A DNA stretch of 64,000 nucleotides from an uncultured Gammaproteobacteria bacterium (GCA_958295465.1 OY282353.1:4393001-4457000), one strand, 5' to 3'. Numbered from the stretch's first letter, positions 39,501 through 47,828 are shown. Notes: generated by a model not told the origin, from the letters alone. Numbers and translations are program-made.

Positions 39501-42330
39501 GCCACGTCTCCTCGAAGGCACGGTCTGGTATCTCGACGACGAGCGTGAGCTGACCGGCTCCGTCGTCGCCTGGCCCCGCCCTCGAAGGAAGGGCGAACGG
39601 GGCGGCTTCTTCGTCTCCTCTTACGGCGCCTACGGACAGTACGTGAAACGCACCCTCGAATCGTATCCGGCGCCGGGGCAATCCCGGGAGCAGTCCCGGG
39701 CGCAATCCCTCGGGCGCGCGGACACCGGCGAGGTCATCCGGTTCCTGTTCCTCGCGCTGAAGCGCTACGGCATCGTCGAGCAGGTGCGCAGCGGACCCGG
39801 ACGCGCCGGCGACGGCGCCGTCGAAGATCCGGGCTATCAACTCAACGCCGATGCGCTGCGCTGGCTGCCGGGCGACGGCGAGGATCGTCCGCCCGATCGC
39901 ACGCGCCTGCTCGAAGAAGGCGGGCTTCCCGCGGAAGTGAACCGCTACTTCGTGGAGTGCTACCGGCGCTTCGTGGATCTGAGGCACGTCCTCGAAGCGC
40001 GCGAGCACACCGCCCAGGTGATGCCGGAGGACCGCCTGGAACGGGAGGAACGCTTCCGCGAAGGAGATCTGCCGCTGCTGTTCTGCTCGCCGACCATGGA
40101 GCTCGGTGTGGACATCGCCCAGCTCAACCTCGTCAACCTGCGCAACGTGCCGCCCACGCCGGCCAACTACGCGCAGCGCAGCGGGCGAGCGGGGCGCGGC
40201 GGACAGCCCGCCCTGGTCTTCACCTACTGCGCGGGGCGCAGCCCCCACGACCAGTACTTCTACCGCGAACCCGCCCGGATGGTCGCCGGAACGGTGGCGC
40301 CGCCCCGCATCGATCTGCGCAACCGCGACCTCGTCCGCTCGCACGTCCACGCGATCTGGATGGAAGGGGCGAGGCCGGACCTGGGCAGAACCTTGACCGC
40401 GGTCCTGGACCTCGATGATGCCGGGAACGGGAACGGGCGGCGGCCGTTGCCGGTGAAGGGGGCGCTCAGGGACGAGCTGCGAAGCCCGGTCCACCGGGGC
40501 GCGGCGCGCGCCAGGGCCGATGCGGTGATCGCGGAGATCCGCCCGGAGCTCGAGGGGACGGCCTGGTTCCACGATCGATGGGTGGACGAGGTGCTCGACC
40601 GGATCGAGCGCAGCTTCGATTCCGCGTGCGACCGGTGGCGCGGCCTCTACCGCGCCGCCGTCCGCCAGCGCGAGCTTCACCATGCGGTCATCGGAGACCA
40701 CTCCCGGCCGGAGGCCGAGCGCAACCACTCGCGAAGGCTGCGCGCACAGGCCGAGAGCCAGATCCGTCTGCTCACCGAAGCCGAAGGGGTCTACGAGGGA
40801 GATTTCTACTCCTACCGCTACTTCGCGACGGAAGGCTTCCTCCCCGGCTACAACTTTCCCCGGCTGCCGATCTCTGCCTACGTGCCGGGTCGGCGCCGGC
40901 GCAAGGGGCGCGACGAGTTCATCTCCCGCCCCCGCTTCCTCGCCATCTCGGAGTTCGGCCCCCGCGCGCTGATCTACCACGAGGGCGCGCGCTACCGGGT
41001 GTACAAGGTCAACCTCGACTTCGCTTCGGACGCCGCCGAGGACACCCACCGGCTCGCCACCGACACGATGAAGCGCTGTCCCGGATGCGGCTATGCCCAC
41101 CTCCAGGCGGGCGAAACCAACCTGGCCGAGGTCTGCGACCGCTGCGGCGCCGCCCTCGATACGCCGTCCCGCATCGACGGTCTGGTCCGGTTGCAGAACG
41201 TGAGCTTGAGCCTCGCCCAGCGCATCACCTGCGACGAGGAGGAGCGGCAGCGCTTCGGCTACCACTTGGTCACGGCATACCGCTTCCCCGAGGTCAACGG
41301 CCGGCTCGACCGCAAGGATGCGGAGGTTTACTGCGACAACGTGCGCGCGCTCACGCTCAGCTACGGCGACGCTACCGATCTCTATCGCGTCAACCTCGGC
41401 TGGACGCACCAGGACGGGAACCAGCCGCGCGGCTTCAACCTCGACCTGGAGCGCGGCTACTGGTCGCGCAACCAGGCCGACACCGAAGACCGGGACGATG
41501 CGGCGGCTGAAGGACGGATCGCGCGGATCGTGCCCTTCGTCAGGGACACCAGGAACGCGCTGGTCATGCGCTTCGAGCCGCCGCGTGCCGCTCCCGAGAT
41601 GGCGAGCCTGCAAGCGGCCTTCAAGCAGGCCATCCAGCAGCATTTCCAGCTTGAGCCGCGCGAGCTCTCCTGCGAGGCGATGCCCTCGCCGCACGAACGG
41701 CGGGAGGTGCTCTTCTACGAGGCGTCGGAAGGAGGCGCCGGCGTCCTGCGCCAACTCGCCGAAAGCCCGGCGGTGCTGCCCGCGCTCGCGCGCCGGGCGC
41801 TGGAGATCTGTCACTACGATCCCGACACCCTGGAGGACCGTGCCGAGGACCGGTGCGGCCGGGCGTGTTACGAATGCTTGCTGGACTATGGCAACCAGCC
41901 GGATCACCGAATCCTGGATCGAGCCCTGATCCGCGATCTGCTCGCGGAACTGGCGCGAGCCGAATGCCGCCCCGCCGGCGGCGCAGGCTCCCGCGCGGAA
42001 CGCCTGGCTGCGCTTCGGAAGCGCTGCGACAGCCGGCTCGAACAGCGCTGGCTCGACAGGGTGGAGTCGCTGGGGCTGCGGCTGCCAAGCGACGCGCAGT
42101 ACGCCATCCCCGGCCACTACACCCAGCCCGATTTCTTCTACCGGGAGGCGAACGCCGCGATCTACATCGACGGTCCGCCGCACGACGCCCCGGACCAGGT
42201 CCGAGAGGATCAGGCGAAGACCCGCGCCCTGATCGAGGTCGGCTACATCGTGATCCGATTCCACCACGCGGCCGACTGGCCGGCCGTCTTCCGGCGCCAC
42301 CCCGACGTTTTCGGCGTCCCGAGTGAATAA
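36547..42330 (+). CDS. Giant SF2 helicase with DUF1998 region and C-terminal nuclease-like tail (DISARM/MrfA-related)
   Basis: The product has 1927 residues. The helicase N-domain has TTGTGSGKS at 113-121, VVYPMNALANSQAEEL, the DEXH box DELH at 232-235 and GTSATM. The second domain carries FCSPTMELGVDIAQLNLVN and QRSGRAGRGG near 1210. A DUF1998/MZB-type cysteine region follows (CPGC near 1512 and paired CDRC; then CGRACYEC near 1775). The last 75 residues (HYTQPDFFYREANAAIYIDG, then DQAKTRALIEVGYIVIRF) look like a Vsr/DUF559-type nuclease fold. DrmA plus DrmB of DISARM, DruE and MrfA share the helicase-DUF1998 plan. Four in-frame 25-aa repeats (residues 411-510) and a hairpin-array insertion (about 791-834) lie in linkers. 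It probably translocates on foreign DNA as part of a defence complex. Confidence 0.88.
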   Translation: MDVFDLRNRLVSDYRDYTRSFIKIRDPRIGAFVDGILDAEGFWPEPLLQLNPTFSPGGTIDDLVAEGVLHEECSRIFRIGKSDADHRGKPLHLHRHQREAILKVAEGRSCVLTTGTGSGKSLAYIVPIVDHVLRNGSGQGIRAIVVYPMNALANSQAEELGKFLDKGYPEGRSPVRFARYTGQERGADREAIRDDPPDILLTNYMMLELMLTRSEDRELVRAAQGLKFLVFDELHTYRGRQGADVAMLIRRCRHALGNRVAFGDGAVCIGTSATMASGGSSEEQRREVAKVSQALFGVDFTPEQVIGETLERATPEIDPADPSTRNAIRAAIVSDEEPPSDYESFRAHPLASWIESTFGVREEADTGKLLRQTPRRLDGDVEAVGRGHGEPGGDGQPSAALELAALVGAASESGAGAPSSLTDAGIADARSRRAVSESDAGTSSPLADTGLADTRPRRAVSESSAGAPSSLTDAGVADAAPQRFASESGAGASSSLTDAGIADGGPQRCAQVLRRWLLKGSGLRRYESSRFSLFAFRLHQFLTRGDTVWASLEPEAHRHLEIAKKAAKPGEPDKPLFPLVFCRHCGTAYYRVRVAAPAADAHGQATLLPREDRREADDDGSHDAYLYLSEEAPWPRAAGPVRLGRLPEALKETTAQGVERIRPNARKDVPKPVFVDSAGCIVPEGEGAPAALIHGNFLFCLEPSCGVAYTRGQRSERFKLATLGVDNRSTATTILAMRSLIELQHDRSLAPEARKLLSFTDNRQDASLQAGHFNDFVQVALLRSALYRACEGRLPAQSPGDSATRNRGHPDQHHGRAGSNGFVPGEPTREAGLRHGELSRHVFDAMHPRFEDYAADPEVRGPARQNTRDALRRVIEYFLYRDLERGWRVTAPNLEDCGLLRFEYEGLGGEDGLFGETELWESGFSVQEGRGSRRFIEAPAALRQAPAEAREEIVRTLLDVLRRALAVKVDVLDPRKQHDLVEQTKPRLLEGTVWYLDDERELTGSVVAWPRPRRKGERGGFFVSSYGAYGQYVKRTLESYPAPGQSREQSRAQSLGRADTGEVIRFLFLALKRYGIVEQVRSGPGRAGDGAVEDPGYQLNADALRWLPGDGEDRPPDRTRLLEEGGLPAEVNRYFVECYRRFVDLRHVLEAREHTAQVMPEDRLEREERFREGDLPLLFCSPTMELGVDIAQLNLVNLRNVPPTPANYAQRSGRAGRGGQPALVFTYCAGRSPHDQYFYREPARMVAGTVAPPRIDLRNRDLVRSHVHAIWMEGARPDLGRTLTAVLDLDDAGNGNGRRPLPVKGALRDELRSPVHRGAARARADAVIAEIRPELEGTAWFHDRWVDEVLDRIERSFDSACDRWRGLYRAAVRQRELHHAVIGDHSRPEAERNHSRRLRAQAESQIRLLTEAEGVYEGDFYSYRYFATEGFLPGYNFPRLPISAYVPGRRRRKGRDEFISRPRFLAISEFGPRALIYHEGARYRVYKVNLDFASDAAEDTHRLATDTMKRCPGCGYAHLQAGETNLAEVCDRCGAALDTPSRIDGLVRLQNVSLSLAQRITCDEEERQRFGYHLVTAYRFPEVNGRLDRKDAEVYCDNVRALTLSYGDATDLYRVNLGWTHQDGNQPRGFNLDLERGYWSRNQADTEDRDDAAAEGRIARIVPFVRDTRNALVMRFEPPRAAPEMASLQAAFKQAIQQHFQLEPRELSCEAMPSPHERREVLFYEASEGGAGVLRQLAESPAVLPALARRALEICHYDPDTLEDRAEDRCGRACYECLLDYGNQPDHRILDRALIRDLLAELARAECRPAGGAGSRAERLAALRKRCDSRLEQRWLDRVESLGLRLPSDAQYAIPGHYTQPDFFYREANAAIYIDGPPHDAPDQVREDQAKTRALIEVGYIVIRFHHAADWPAVFRRHPDVFGVPSE
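37777..38076 (+). repeat. Four 75-bp in-frame repeats inside the helicase gene
   Basis: Units start exactly 75 bases apart at 37777, 37852, 37927 and 38002, each opening with TCGGAGAGC. They encode 25-residue units beginning SES and containing patterns such as GAGAPSSLTDAGIAD. Copies differ at several codons, so the array is not brand new, but length and frame are perfectly kept. Confidence 0.95.
38921..39048 (+). repeat. Hairpin-array repeat element inside the helicase coding sequence
   Basis: Three hairpins are visible: GGCGACTGC/GCAGTCGCC (38921-38942, perfect), GCGACTCCGC/GCGGAATCGC (38945-38967, one G-T wobble) and GCGAAGC/GCTTCGC (39032-39048, perfect). The middle hairpin and the next roughly 50 bases match the intergenic element at 24992-25062. 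The element is read through in frame and adds about 43 residues rich in Gly, Pro, Arg and Asn. Confidence 0.75.
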
Positions 42331-42600
42331 TCGATGTCTGGCGCCATCGCGCGCCGAGCAGGTCTTCACGGCCCGAACAATCATCCCAATCCGCGTCGGA
42401 GATGAGTGAGGTGGGCCGTTGAAAACAGGGATGAACAGTGACTCGCGATGAAGCTGGCCAAGTCCGTTCGACAGCCGAACGGCGGCCTTTCGCTGCCGGC
42501 ATGTCGAAGGCCGTGGGTGAGGGTGGAGGTTGAAGCGATCCAGACGAGTCACTAATGTAGTCATATCGAGTCTTTCAGTGATTCACTCGAGGGAACAGGC
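42331..42600. other. Intergenic region between helicase and VapB-like genes
   Basis: Nothing recognisable is present in these 270 bases apart from the leader of the downstream antitoxin gene (GAGGGAAC before the GTG). Confidence 0.5.
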
Positions 42601-42864
42601 GTGAACCAACTCACGATAAGAGGCTTTGACGACGAGTTGGCCCACCGCATCCGGCAGCTCGCAAGCCGGGAAGGCATCTCGTTGAATCGCGCCGTGCTGA
42701 AGCTTCTCCGCCGGGGCGCCGGTCTGGGGGAACGCAAGGGCGACAGCGACACCGTGGGGTCTTCGCTGGACCATCTGATCGGCACCTGGACACATCAGGA
42801 AGCGGTCGAGATGGAGCGGGCCCTCGAGGATCTCTCGTACATCGACGACGCCATGTGGAAATGA
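42601..42864 (+). CDS. Ribbon-helix-helix antitoxin (VapB/FitA-like)
   Basis: The product has 87 residues from a GTG with a purine-rich leader. The N-terminus MNQLTIRGFDDELAHRIRQL and REGISLNRAVLKLLRRG form a ribbon-helix-helix DNA-binding domain as in FitA/VapB antitoxins. The C-terminal part (HLIGTWTHQEAVEMERAL ... DDAMWK) is the usual toxin-binding tail. The adjacent PIN toxin gene, which overlaps by four bases (ATGA), is truncated, so the antitoxin has no obvious local target. Confidence 0.87.
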   Translation: MNQLTIRGFDDELAHRIRQLASREGISLNRAVLKLLRRGAGLGERKGDSDTVGSSLDHLIGTWTHQEAVEMERALEDLSYIDDAMWK

Positions 42865-43094
42865 GGATTCTCCTGGACTCCAGTGCGTACTCGCATCTGA
42901 AGCGGGGACACCACCGAGTCGCCGAAATCGTGCGCGCATCCACCGCCGCCATTCGAAGCACCTGGGTGTCTCATGAACGAGCCGTTGAACAGGGCCGTGC
43001 TGCACGACTGGCACGATCTCATCAAGACTGTCCGGCGCGTCGCGGGGGCGATGGGCGTATGATGGCATTCGTCTTCCAAGGCACGTTGCCATGA
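42861..43094 (+). pseudogene. PIN-domain toxin, truncated after the N-terminal segment
   Basis: The first 26 residues (MRILLDSSAYSHLKRGHHR, then VAEIVRA) are a normal PIN-domain start with the first catalytic Asp. After about 42945 the sequence loses similarity and reads through Arg-rich residues to a stop at 43094. The catalytic C-terminal half is absent. It overlaps the antitoxin stop by four bases, as in intact vapBC pairs. Confidence 0.75.
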
Positions 43095-43222
43095 CCGCCA
43101 CAAGTGCCATCGTCCGGCAAGAGCCCTCTCCGAGGGTGGATCAGGAGCCCGGCCCTTGTGCGCAACCTGCTGCACCGGAAGCGATGCGGAAGGAAGGTTT
43201 GACGGACTGCCGCGCCGCAGCC

Positions 43223-43486
43223 ATGGCGAGCAAGTACGTCTGGTGGCAGGCTCCCAGTCTCACCTTGGCCGATCCGCGCCTGCTCATCGCCCAACTAATG
43301 ACGCTCGGCACGCTGGACGACGTGCGGTGGCTGATCGACCAAGTGCCCGCGGACGCGCTGCGGCGAGTGCTGCGGGATCCGCCGATCGGTATCTTCAACG
43401 AACGCTCGTGGCGGTTCTGGCATCTGCGCCTCGACTGCCGGCCCATCTCTCCCCTGCCGGTCAGGCAATCGCCACCGGCAACATGA
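43223..43486 (+). CDS. Small protein of the DUF6922-like group
   Basis: The product has 87 residues from an internal ATG; the frame is open 44 codons further upstream, but that part looks non-coding. Sequence features are MASKYVWW, LTLADPRLLIAQLMTLGTLD, FNERSWRFWHLRLD and a proline-rich end. Proteins of this pattern commonly precede AbiEii-type nucleotidyltransferase toxin genes, as here, and act as putative antitoxins. The family name is from memory and not checked. Confidence 0.6.
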   Translation: MASKYVWWQAPSLTLADPRLLIAQLMTLGTLDDVRWLIDQVPADALRRVLRDPPIGIFNERSWRFWHLRLDCRPISPLPVRQSPPAT

Positions 43487-43490
43487 CCTC

Positions 43491-43658
43491 ATGACGTTCC
43501 GGCCGAGGCTCGACATCCTGCCGGCGGCGCAACGGCGACTCTGGCCGGCACTGGCCGACGTTCCCGATACTTTCGTTCTCTACGGCGGTTCAGCGCGATG
43601 TTTCCTCCGCGACAGTGGAGCCACGAGGGGCCGTCCGGGCTTCCATGACGAATCTTGA
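43491..43658 (+). pseudogene. AbiEii-type nucleotidyltransferase toxin, truncated
   Basis: The 55-residue frame starts MTFRPRLDILPAAQRRLWPA and reaches VLYGGSARCFLRD, the beginning of the nucleotidyltransferase Gly-Gly-Ser/Thr motif, then runs into unrelated residues and a stop at 43658. The Asp-x-Asp catalytic motif and the rest of the roughly 230-residue protein are missing. It follows the DUF6922-like gene by four bases, as expected for an AbiEi/AbiEii-like pair. Confidence 0.7.
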
Positions 43659-43691
43659 CGATGTAACGGCGCCCGGTTACGTTGCCGGCCC

Positions 43692-43982
43692 ATGATCACC
43701 GTCGGCGTCCGGGAATTGCAGAATCGGCTGAGCGAGTATCTCCGCATGGTTCGCGCCGGGGAGGAAATTCTGGTGACGGATTGCGGCAGGGCGGTGGCGG
43801 AGCTGCGCCAGCCTGTCAATGGGCTCGATAGCGCGGCGTACCCCGAATTGGCCCGCCGCGCCCGCGCGGGCAAAGTGCGCCTTGGGGGGCGCAATCACCC
43901 CGGCCTCTACCCGCGCGTCAGCCCGTCTTTGCCGCCGGGCGTCGCACGGAGGCTACTCGACGAAGAGCGGGGCGATCGCTGA
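43692..43982 (+). CDS. Phd/YefM-family antitoxin
   Basis: The product has 96 residues. MITVGVRELQNRLSEYLRMV followed by AGEEILVTDCGRAVAELRQP is the standard Phd/YefM DNA-binding and dimerisation region. The C-terminal third (LARRARAGKVRLGGRNH ... RRLLDEERGDR) is the toxin-neutralising tail. Its stop (TGA, 43980-43982) overlaps the start of the PIN toxin, so the pair is translationally coupled. Confidence 0.9.
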   Translation: MITVGVRELQNRLSEYLRMVRAGEEILVTDCGRAVAELRQPVNGLDSAAYPELARRARAGKVRLGGRNHPGLYPRVSPSLPPGVARRLLDEERGDR

Positions 43983-44407
43983 ATCTCTACGCGGAGTCCA
44001 GCGCGGTTCTCGCCTGGCTGCTCGGCGAGAACCACGGGGACGGTGTACGCGAGCGGCTGTCTGCCGCGCGGCTCGTGGTGACCTCCGACCTAACGTTCAT
44101 CGAGTGCGATCGGGTCCTCCATCGCGCCACGGCTCTGGGCGAGCTGGACAAGGCCGAGGCCGCCGCGAAGCGCACGCTCGTCAGCACCCTCGCCGAGCAT
44201 TGGATCGTGTTTTCGATCGATGGCGAGATAGCGGAGAGGGCACGACAGTCTTTTCCGCGGGAACCGATCAGGACACTCGACGCCATTCATCTCGCGACCG
44301 CACTGGCGGCTCGCGGTCTGGTGACGGAGATGCAGCTATTGTCGCTGGACGAACGCATTCGCCGGACCGCCGCCGAGCTCGGATTCGAAGTCGTGCCAGC
44401 GGACTGA
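43979..44407 (+). CDS. PIN-domain toxin (VapC-like) with apparent CTG start
   Basis: The product has 142 residues beginning (L/M)NLYAESSAVLAWLLGE, which matches the usual VapC N-terminus exactly at the antitoxin overlap. The codon there is CTG, and no in-frame ATG, GTG or TTG lies nearby upstream. The first internal ATG at 44075 would delete the first catalytic acid. Acidic residues are seen in YAESSAV, FIECDRVLH, TLDAIHLATAL and LSLDERI. The toxin is otherwise complete and is probably a ribonuclease. Weak initiation from CTG may keep toxin levels low. Confidence 0.82.
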   Translation: MNLYAESSAVLAWLLGENHGDGVRERLSAARLVVTSDLTFIECDRVLHRATALGELDKAEAAAKRTLVSTLAEHWIVFSIDGEIAERARQSFPREPIRTLDAIHLATALAARGLVTEMQLLSLDERIRRTAAELGFEVVPAD

Positions 44408-44432
44408 GCCGGCCCCGGAACGGGGAGAACAC

Positions 44433-47400
44433 GTGGCCGGTGCATCGCCCCGCCGTAAGGATGCGAGAACACCGGACACCTTCCACCGCATGAGCACCGC
44501 CTCCCTCTCCAAACCGGGCGCCCTCGTCCAGGCGCGGGGCCGGGAATGGGTCGTCCTGCCCGAGTCCACGGACGAGTTGCTGATGCTCCGCCCCGTCGGC
44601 GGGCTCGACGAAGAGGTCACCGGCCTGCTGCCGGCGGTGGAGCCGGTCGAGTCGGCGACGTTCCGGCTGCCCGGCCGGGAAGACCTCGGCGACTTCGCCT
44701 CGGGCCGGCGGTTGCGCGATGCGGCGCGTCTCTCGACCCGCGCCGCCGCCGGCCCCTTCCGCAGCTTCGGCCGCATCGCCGTCGAGCCCCGGCCCTACCA
44801 GCTCGTGCCGCTGATGATGGCTCTTGAACTCGACCCCGTGCGCCTGCTCGTCGCCGACGACGTGGGCATCGGCAAGACCGTCGAGGCGTGCCTCATCGCG
44901 CGCGAGCTGCTCGACCGCGGCGAGATCCGCCGGATCGCGGTGCTCTGCCCGCCGCACCTGGCGGAGCAGTGGCAGCGGGAGCTGGCGGAGAAGTTCCACC
45001 TCGAAGCGGAACTCGTGCTGTCGAGCACCATCCAGCGCCTCGAACGCGATCTGCCCCTCGGGGTCTCGGTCTTCGAGCGGCATCCCTGCACGGTGGTCTC
45101 CACCGACTTCATCAAGGCGGCCCGCCGCGCCGAAGACTTCGCCCTCAAGTGCCCGGAGTTCGTGATCGTGGACGAGGCGCACGGCTGCACGCTCGCCGGC
45201 GGCGCCGGCCGTGGCCGTCAGCAGCGTCACGACCTCCTGCGCCGCCTCACCGCCGATCCGGAGCGCCATCTCGTGCTGGTCACCGCGACCCCGCACAGCG
45301 GAAACGAGGAGGCGTTCCGCTCGCTCCTCGGCCTGCTCGAAGACGATTTCGCCAACCTGCCGGCGGACCTCGACCAAGCCGAGCGCGAAGGCGTTCGCCG
45401 CCGGCTCGCCCGTCATCTCGTCCAGCGCCGCCGCGGCGACATCCGCCGCTACCTCGCAACCGACACCGCGTTTCCCGAGCGCAAGGACAAGGAGGCCACG
45501 TATACGTTCAGCCCCGCCTACCGCCGGCTCTTCGACGATATCCTCGCCTTCGCCCGCGAGTACGTGAGCGAGGACGGCGGCGGACGGCGCCGACAGCGGG
45601 TGCGCTACTGGTCGGCGCTCGCCCTGCTGCGCTGCGTCTCGTCGAGCCCTGCCGCGGCCGTGGCCACCCTGCACAGCCGAGCCGCCGCCGATCAGGCCGA
45701 AGAATGGGAAGACGTGGATGAAGTGGGCCGCCGCACCGTCCTCGACCAAGGCGACGATGACGACACCTTGTCCCTCGACCTGAGCCCCGGCTCGGACACC
45801 GAAGGCGGCCGTGCCGCGACCCGCCGCAAGCTGCTGGAGTTCGCCCGCCGCGCCGGGGCCATCGCCCCCGCGGAGGACCGGAAGCTTCAGGGCGCGGTGC
45901 GCGAGGTCAAGGCGTTCCTGAAGGAAGGCTTCCATCCGGTCGTCTTCTGCCGCTTCGTCGATACCGCGGACTACGTCGCGCGCCACCTGCGCGACGCGCT
46001 ACCGGAGCAGGTCCGCGTGGAATCGGTCACCGGCCGGCTTCCCCCCGCCGAACGCGAAGCGCGCATCGATTCCCTCACTGCCGACGGCGGCCGGTTCGTG
46101 CTCGTCTGCACCGACTGCCTGTCGGAAGGTGTCAACCTCCAGGAACACTTCGATGCCGTCCTGCACTACGACCTGGCATGGAACCCCACGCGCCACGAGC
46201 AGCGCGAAGGCCGGGTGGACCGGTTCGGGCAGGAGAAGCGCGAGGTGCGGGCCATCACGTACTACGGCGCCGACAACCCGATCGACGGCGTGATCCTCGA
46301 CGTCCTCATCCGCAAGCACAAGAGCATCAAGAGCGATCTCGGGGTGACGGTCGCGGTGCCGGGCTCCGGCGAGCAGATCGCCGAAGCGCTGTTCGAGGGC
46401 GCGTTGTTCCGCGAGCAGGCGGGTGCTGGACGGCATCAGCTCGCCCTCGACTTCATCGACGATCTCGACGCGGAGACGCGGGCGATCCACGCCGAGTGGG
46501 AGAACGCGCGGGACCGCGAAAAGGCCAGCCGCTCGCGCTTCGCCCAACACACCCTCAAGCCGGAGGCCGTGGCCGCGGAGCTCGAACACGTGCGCGCGGC
46601 CATCGGCCGGAGCGAGGATGTGGCCCGGTTCTTCACCGCCGTCCTGCGGGCCGCGAACGTGCCCGTCCGCGTCCGGGCCGCCAACAGCGCCGCCGACATC
46701 ACCGACGCCACCGACGCCACCGACGCCACCGACGCCACCGACGCCACCGACGGGCGGACCCGGACACACGCCAATAGTGCAGCCGGCATCGCCGGTGGCC
46801 AGACCCGGACATACGCCAACGGCGCCGCCGGCAAGACCAGCGCCGATGCCCGGACCCACGCCAACGGCACGGACGATGTAGCCAGCCCGGTCGATGCGGC
46901 CAGTGCGGCCAGCCCGGCGAACGGCAAGCCGGATCACGGGAGACCGGACCACAGAAAGCCGGATCACGGCAGGATCATGGTCCACGTCAGCTCTGAAACA
47001 CCCCGCGCGCTGCGCCAGGCCATCGGGCAGGAGGAGCCCTTCACCGGGCGCTTCGATCTGCCCCTGCCGGAGGGCGAGATCCACCTTGGGCGCATGAGTC
47101 CGGTGGTCGAAGGTCTTGCGAGCTGGACCCTGGATCAGGCCCTCGACCCGGAGTCCCGTGACGCCGCCGGAGCCGTGGCCTCCCGTTGCGGGGCGATCGT
47201 CACCTCAGCGGTGAGCGCGCGGACGACGCTGCTGGTCGCGCGCTTCCGTTATCACCTGAGAAGAGCCACCGCCGGCGCCGAATCCGGACACGGCGGGGAA
47301 GGACCCGGATTCAACGAGCCCGGACACGGTGGACCCGGGCATGGCGGAGCCGGACACGCCGGACCCAGGCCCAGACCCGGCGCCAACGGCGATACCATCC

Positions 47401-47828
47401 TGTGCGAGGAGATCGCCCCGCTCGCCTGCACCGGTCCGGCGGAGGCGCCGCAATGGCTTTCCCCCGAGGAGGGCGAACGCCTGCTGGCTGCCGAACCCGA
47501 GCGTAACCTGCTGCCCACCGCCGTCGAGCAGCAACTCGGGGTGCTGCTGCCGGCCCTGCCCCGGCTCCAGGTCGCCCTTGAATCCGTCGCGAACGAACGC
47601 GCGAAAGCCCAGCGTGCCGCGCATGAGCGGGTGCGGGCGGCTTCCCGCACGAGGGCCGCGCGGGGAGGAAGCCGGGGCCGGGGCCGGGGCCGCATCGCCG
47701 TCGAACCCGTGCTGCCCGTGGACGTCCTGGGCGCCTACGTCCTGTTGCCGGTGCTACCCTCTGTCGCCGGTCCTGCCGCCGGCGCGGCCCTGAACCGGAC
47801 TGAGCCTGCCGGAGCCGAGCCGCTGTGA
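44433..47828 (+). CDS. drmD: SNF2-type helicase, DISARM DrmD-like
   Basis: The product has 1131 residues from a GTG with GGGGAG about eight bases upstream; an ATG at 44490 lacks such a site. The order of motifs is SNF2-like: PYQLVPLMMALELDPVRLL, ADDVGIGKT (near 140), LCPPHLAEQW, VDEAHG (near 246), VTATPHSGNEEAF, then the C-domain CTDCLSEGVNLQ and HEQREGRVDRFGQ (near 587-600). The opening (PGALVQARGREWVVLP) and the ending (PVLPVDVLGAYVLLPVLP) agree with my memory of DrmD proteins. Low-complexity inserts occur at about residues 755-850 and 945-985. The stop overlaps a GTG that starts a broken methyltransferase copy, so the original partner was translationally coupled. Confidence 0.87.
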   Translation: MAGASPRRKDARTPDTFHRMSTASLSKPGALVQARGREWVVLPESTDELLMLRPVGGLDEEVTGLLPAVEPVESATFRLPGREDLGDFASGRRLRDAARLSTRAAAGPFRSFGRIAVEPRPYQLVPLMMALELDPVRLLVADDVGIGKTVEACLIARELLDRGEIRRIAVLCPPHLAEQWQRELAEKFHLEAELVLSSTIQRLERDLPLGVSVFERHPCTVVSTDFIKAARRAEDFALKCPEFVIVDEAHGCTLAGGAGRGRQQRHDLLRRLTADPERHLVLVTATPHSGNEEAFRSLLGLLEDDFANLPADLDQAEREGVRRRLARHLVQRRRGDIRRYLATDTAFPERKDKEATYTFSPAYRRLFDDILAFAREYVSEDGGGRRRQRVRYWSALALLRCVSSSPAAAVATLHSRAAADQAEEWEDVDEVGRRTVLDQGDDDDTLSLDLSPGSDTEGGRAATRRKLLEFARRAGAIAPAEDRKLQGAVREVKAFLKEGFHPVVFCRFVDTADYVARHLRDALPEQVRVESVTGRLPPAEREARIDSLTADGGRFVLVCTDCLSEGVNLQEHFDAVLHYDLAWNPTRHEQREGRVDRFGQEKREVRAITYYGADNPIDGVILDVLIRKHKSIKSDLGVTVAVPGSGEQIAEALFEGALFREQAGAGRHQLALDFIDDLDAETRAIHAEWENARDREKASRSRFAQHTLKPEAVAAELEHVRAAIGRSEDVARFFTAVLRAANVPVRVRAANSAADITDATDATDATDATDATDGRTRTHANSAAGIAGGQTRTYANGAAGKTSADARTHANGTDDVASPVDAASAASPANGKPDHGRPDHRKPDHGRIMVHVSSETPRALRQAIGQEEPFTGRFDLPLPEGEIHLGRMSPVVEGLASWTLDQALDPESRDAAGAVASRCGAIVTSAVSARTTLLVARFRYHLRRATAGAESGHGGEGPGFNEPGHGGPGHGGAGHAGPRPRPGANGDTILCEEIAPLACTGPAEAPQWLSPEEGERLLAAEPERNLLPTAVEQQLGVLLPALPRLQVALESVANERAKAQRAAHERVRAASRTRAARGGSRGRGRGRIAVEPVLPVDVLGAYVLLPVLPSVAGPAAGAALNRTEPAGAEPL
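46701..46754 (+). repeat. Nine-base microsatellite in the SNF2 helicase gene
   Basis: Five exact copies of ACCGACGCC and one variant encode TDATDATDATDATDATDG. The unit length keeps the frame whatever the copy number. Confidence 0.95.

Noticed and set aside
36547..42330. Druantia or dpd-type system based on the DUF1998 helicase
   Set aside because: No DruA-D, DruH or 7-deazaguanine-modification genes are seen; the DrmD-like helicase and Eco57I-type methylase fit a DISARM-like set better.
39061..42564. Very long antisense open frame (1167 codons) opposite the helicase, and similar ones opposite 614-2683, 9143-12331 and 6928-8883
   Set aside because: They are fully antisense to well-supported genes, have skewed Arg/Gly/Ala composition and no domain; high GC removes stop codons by chance.
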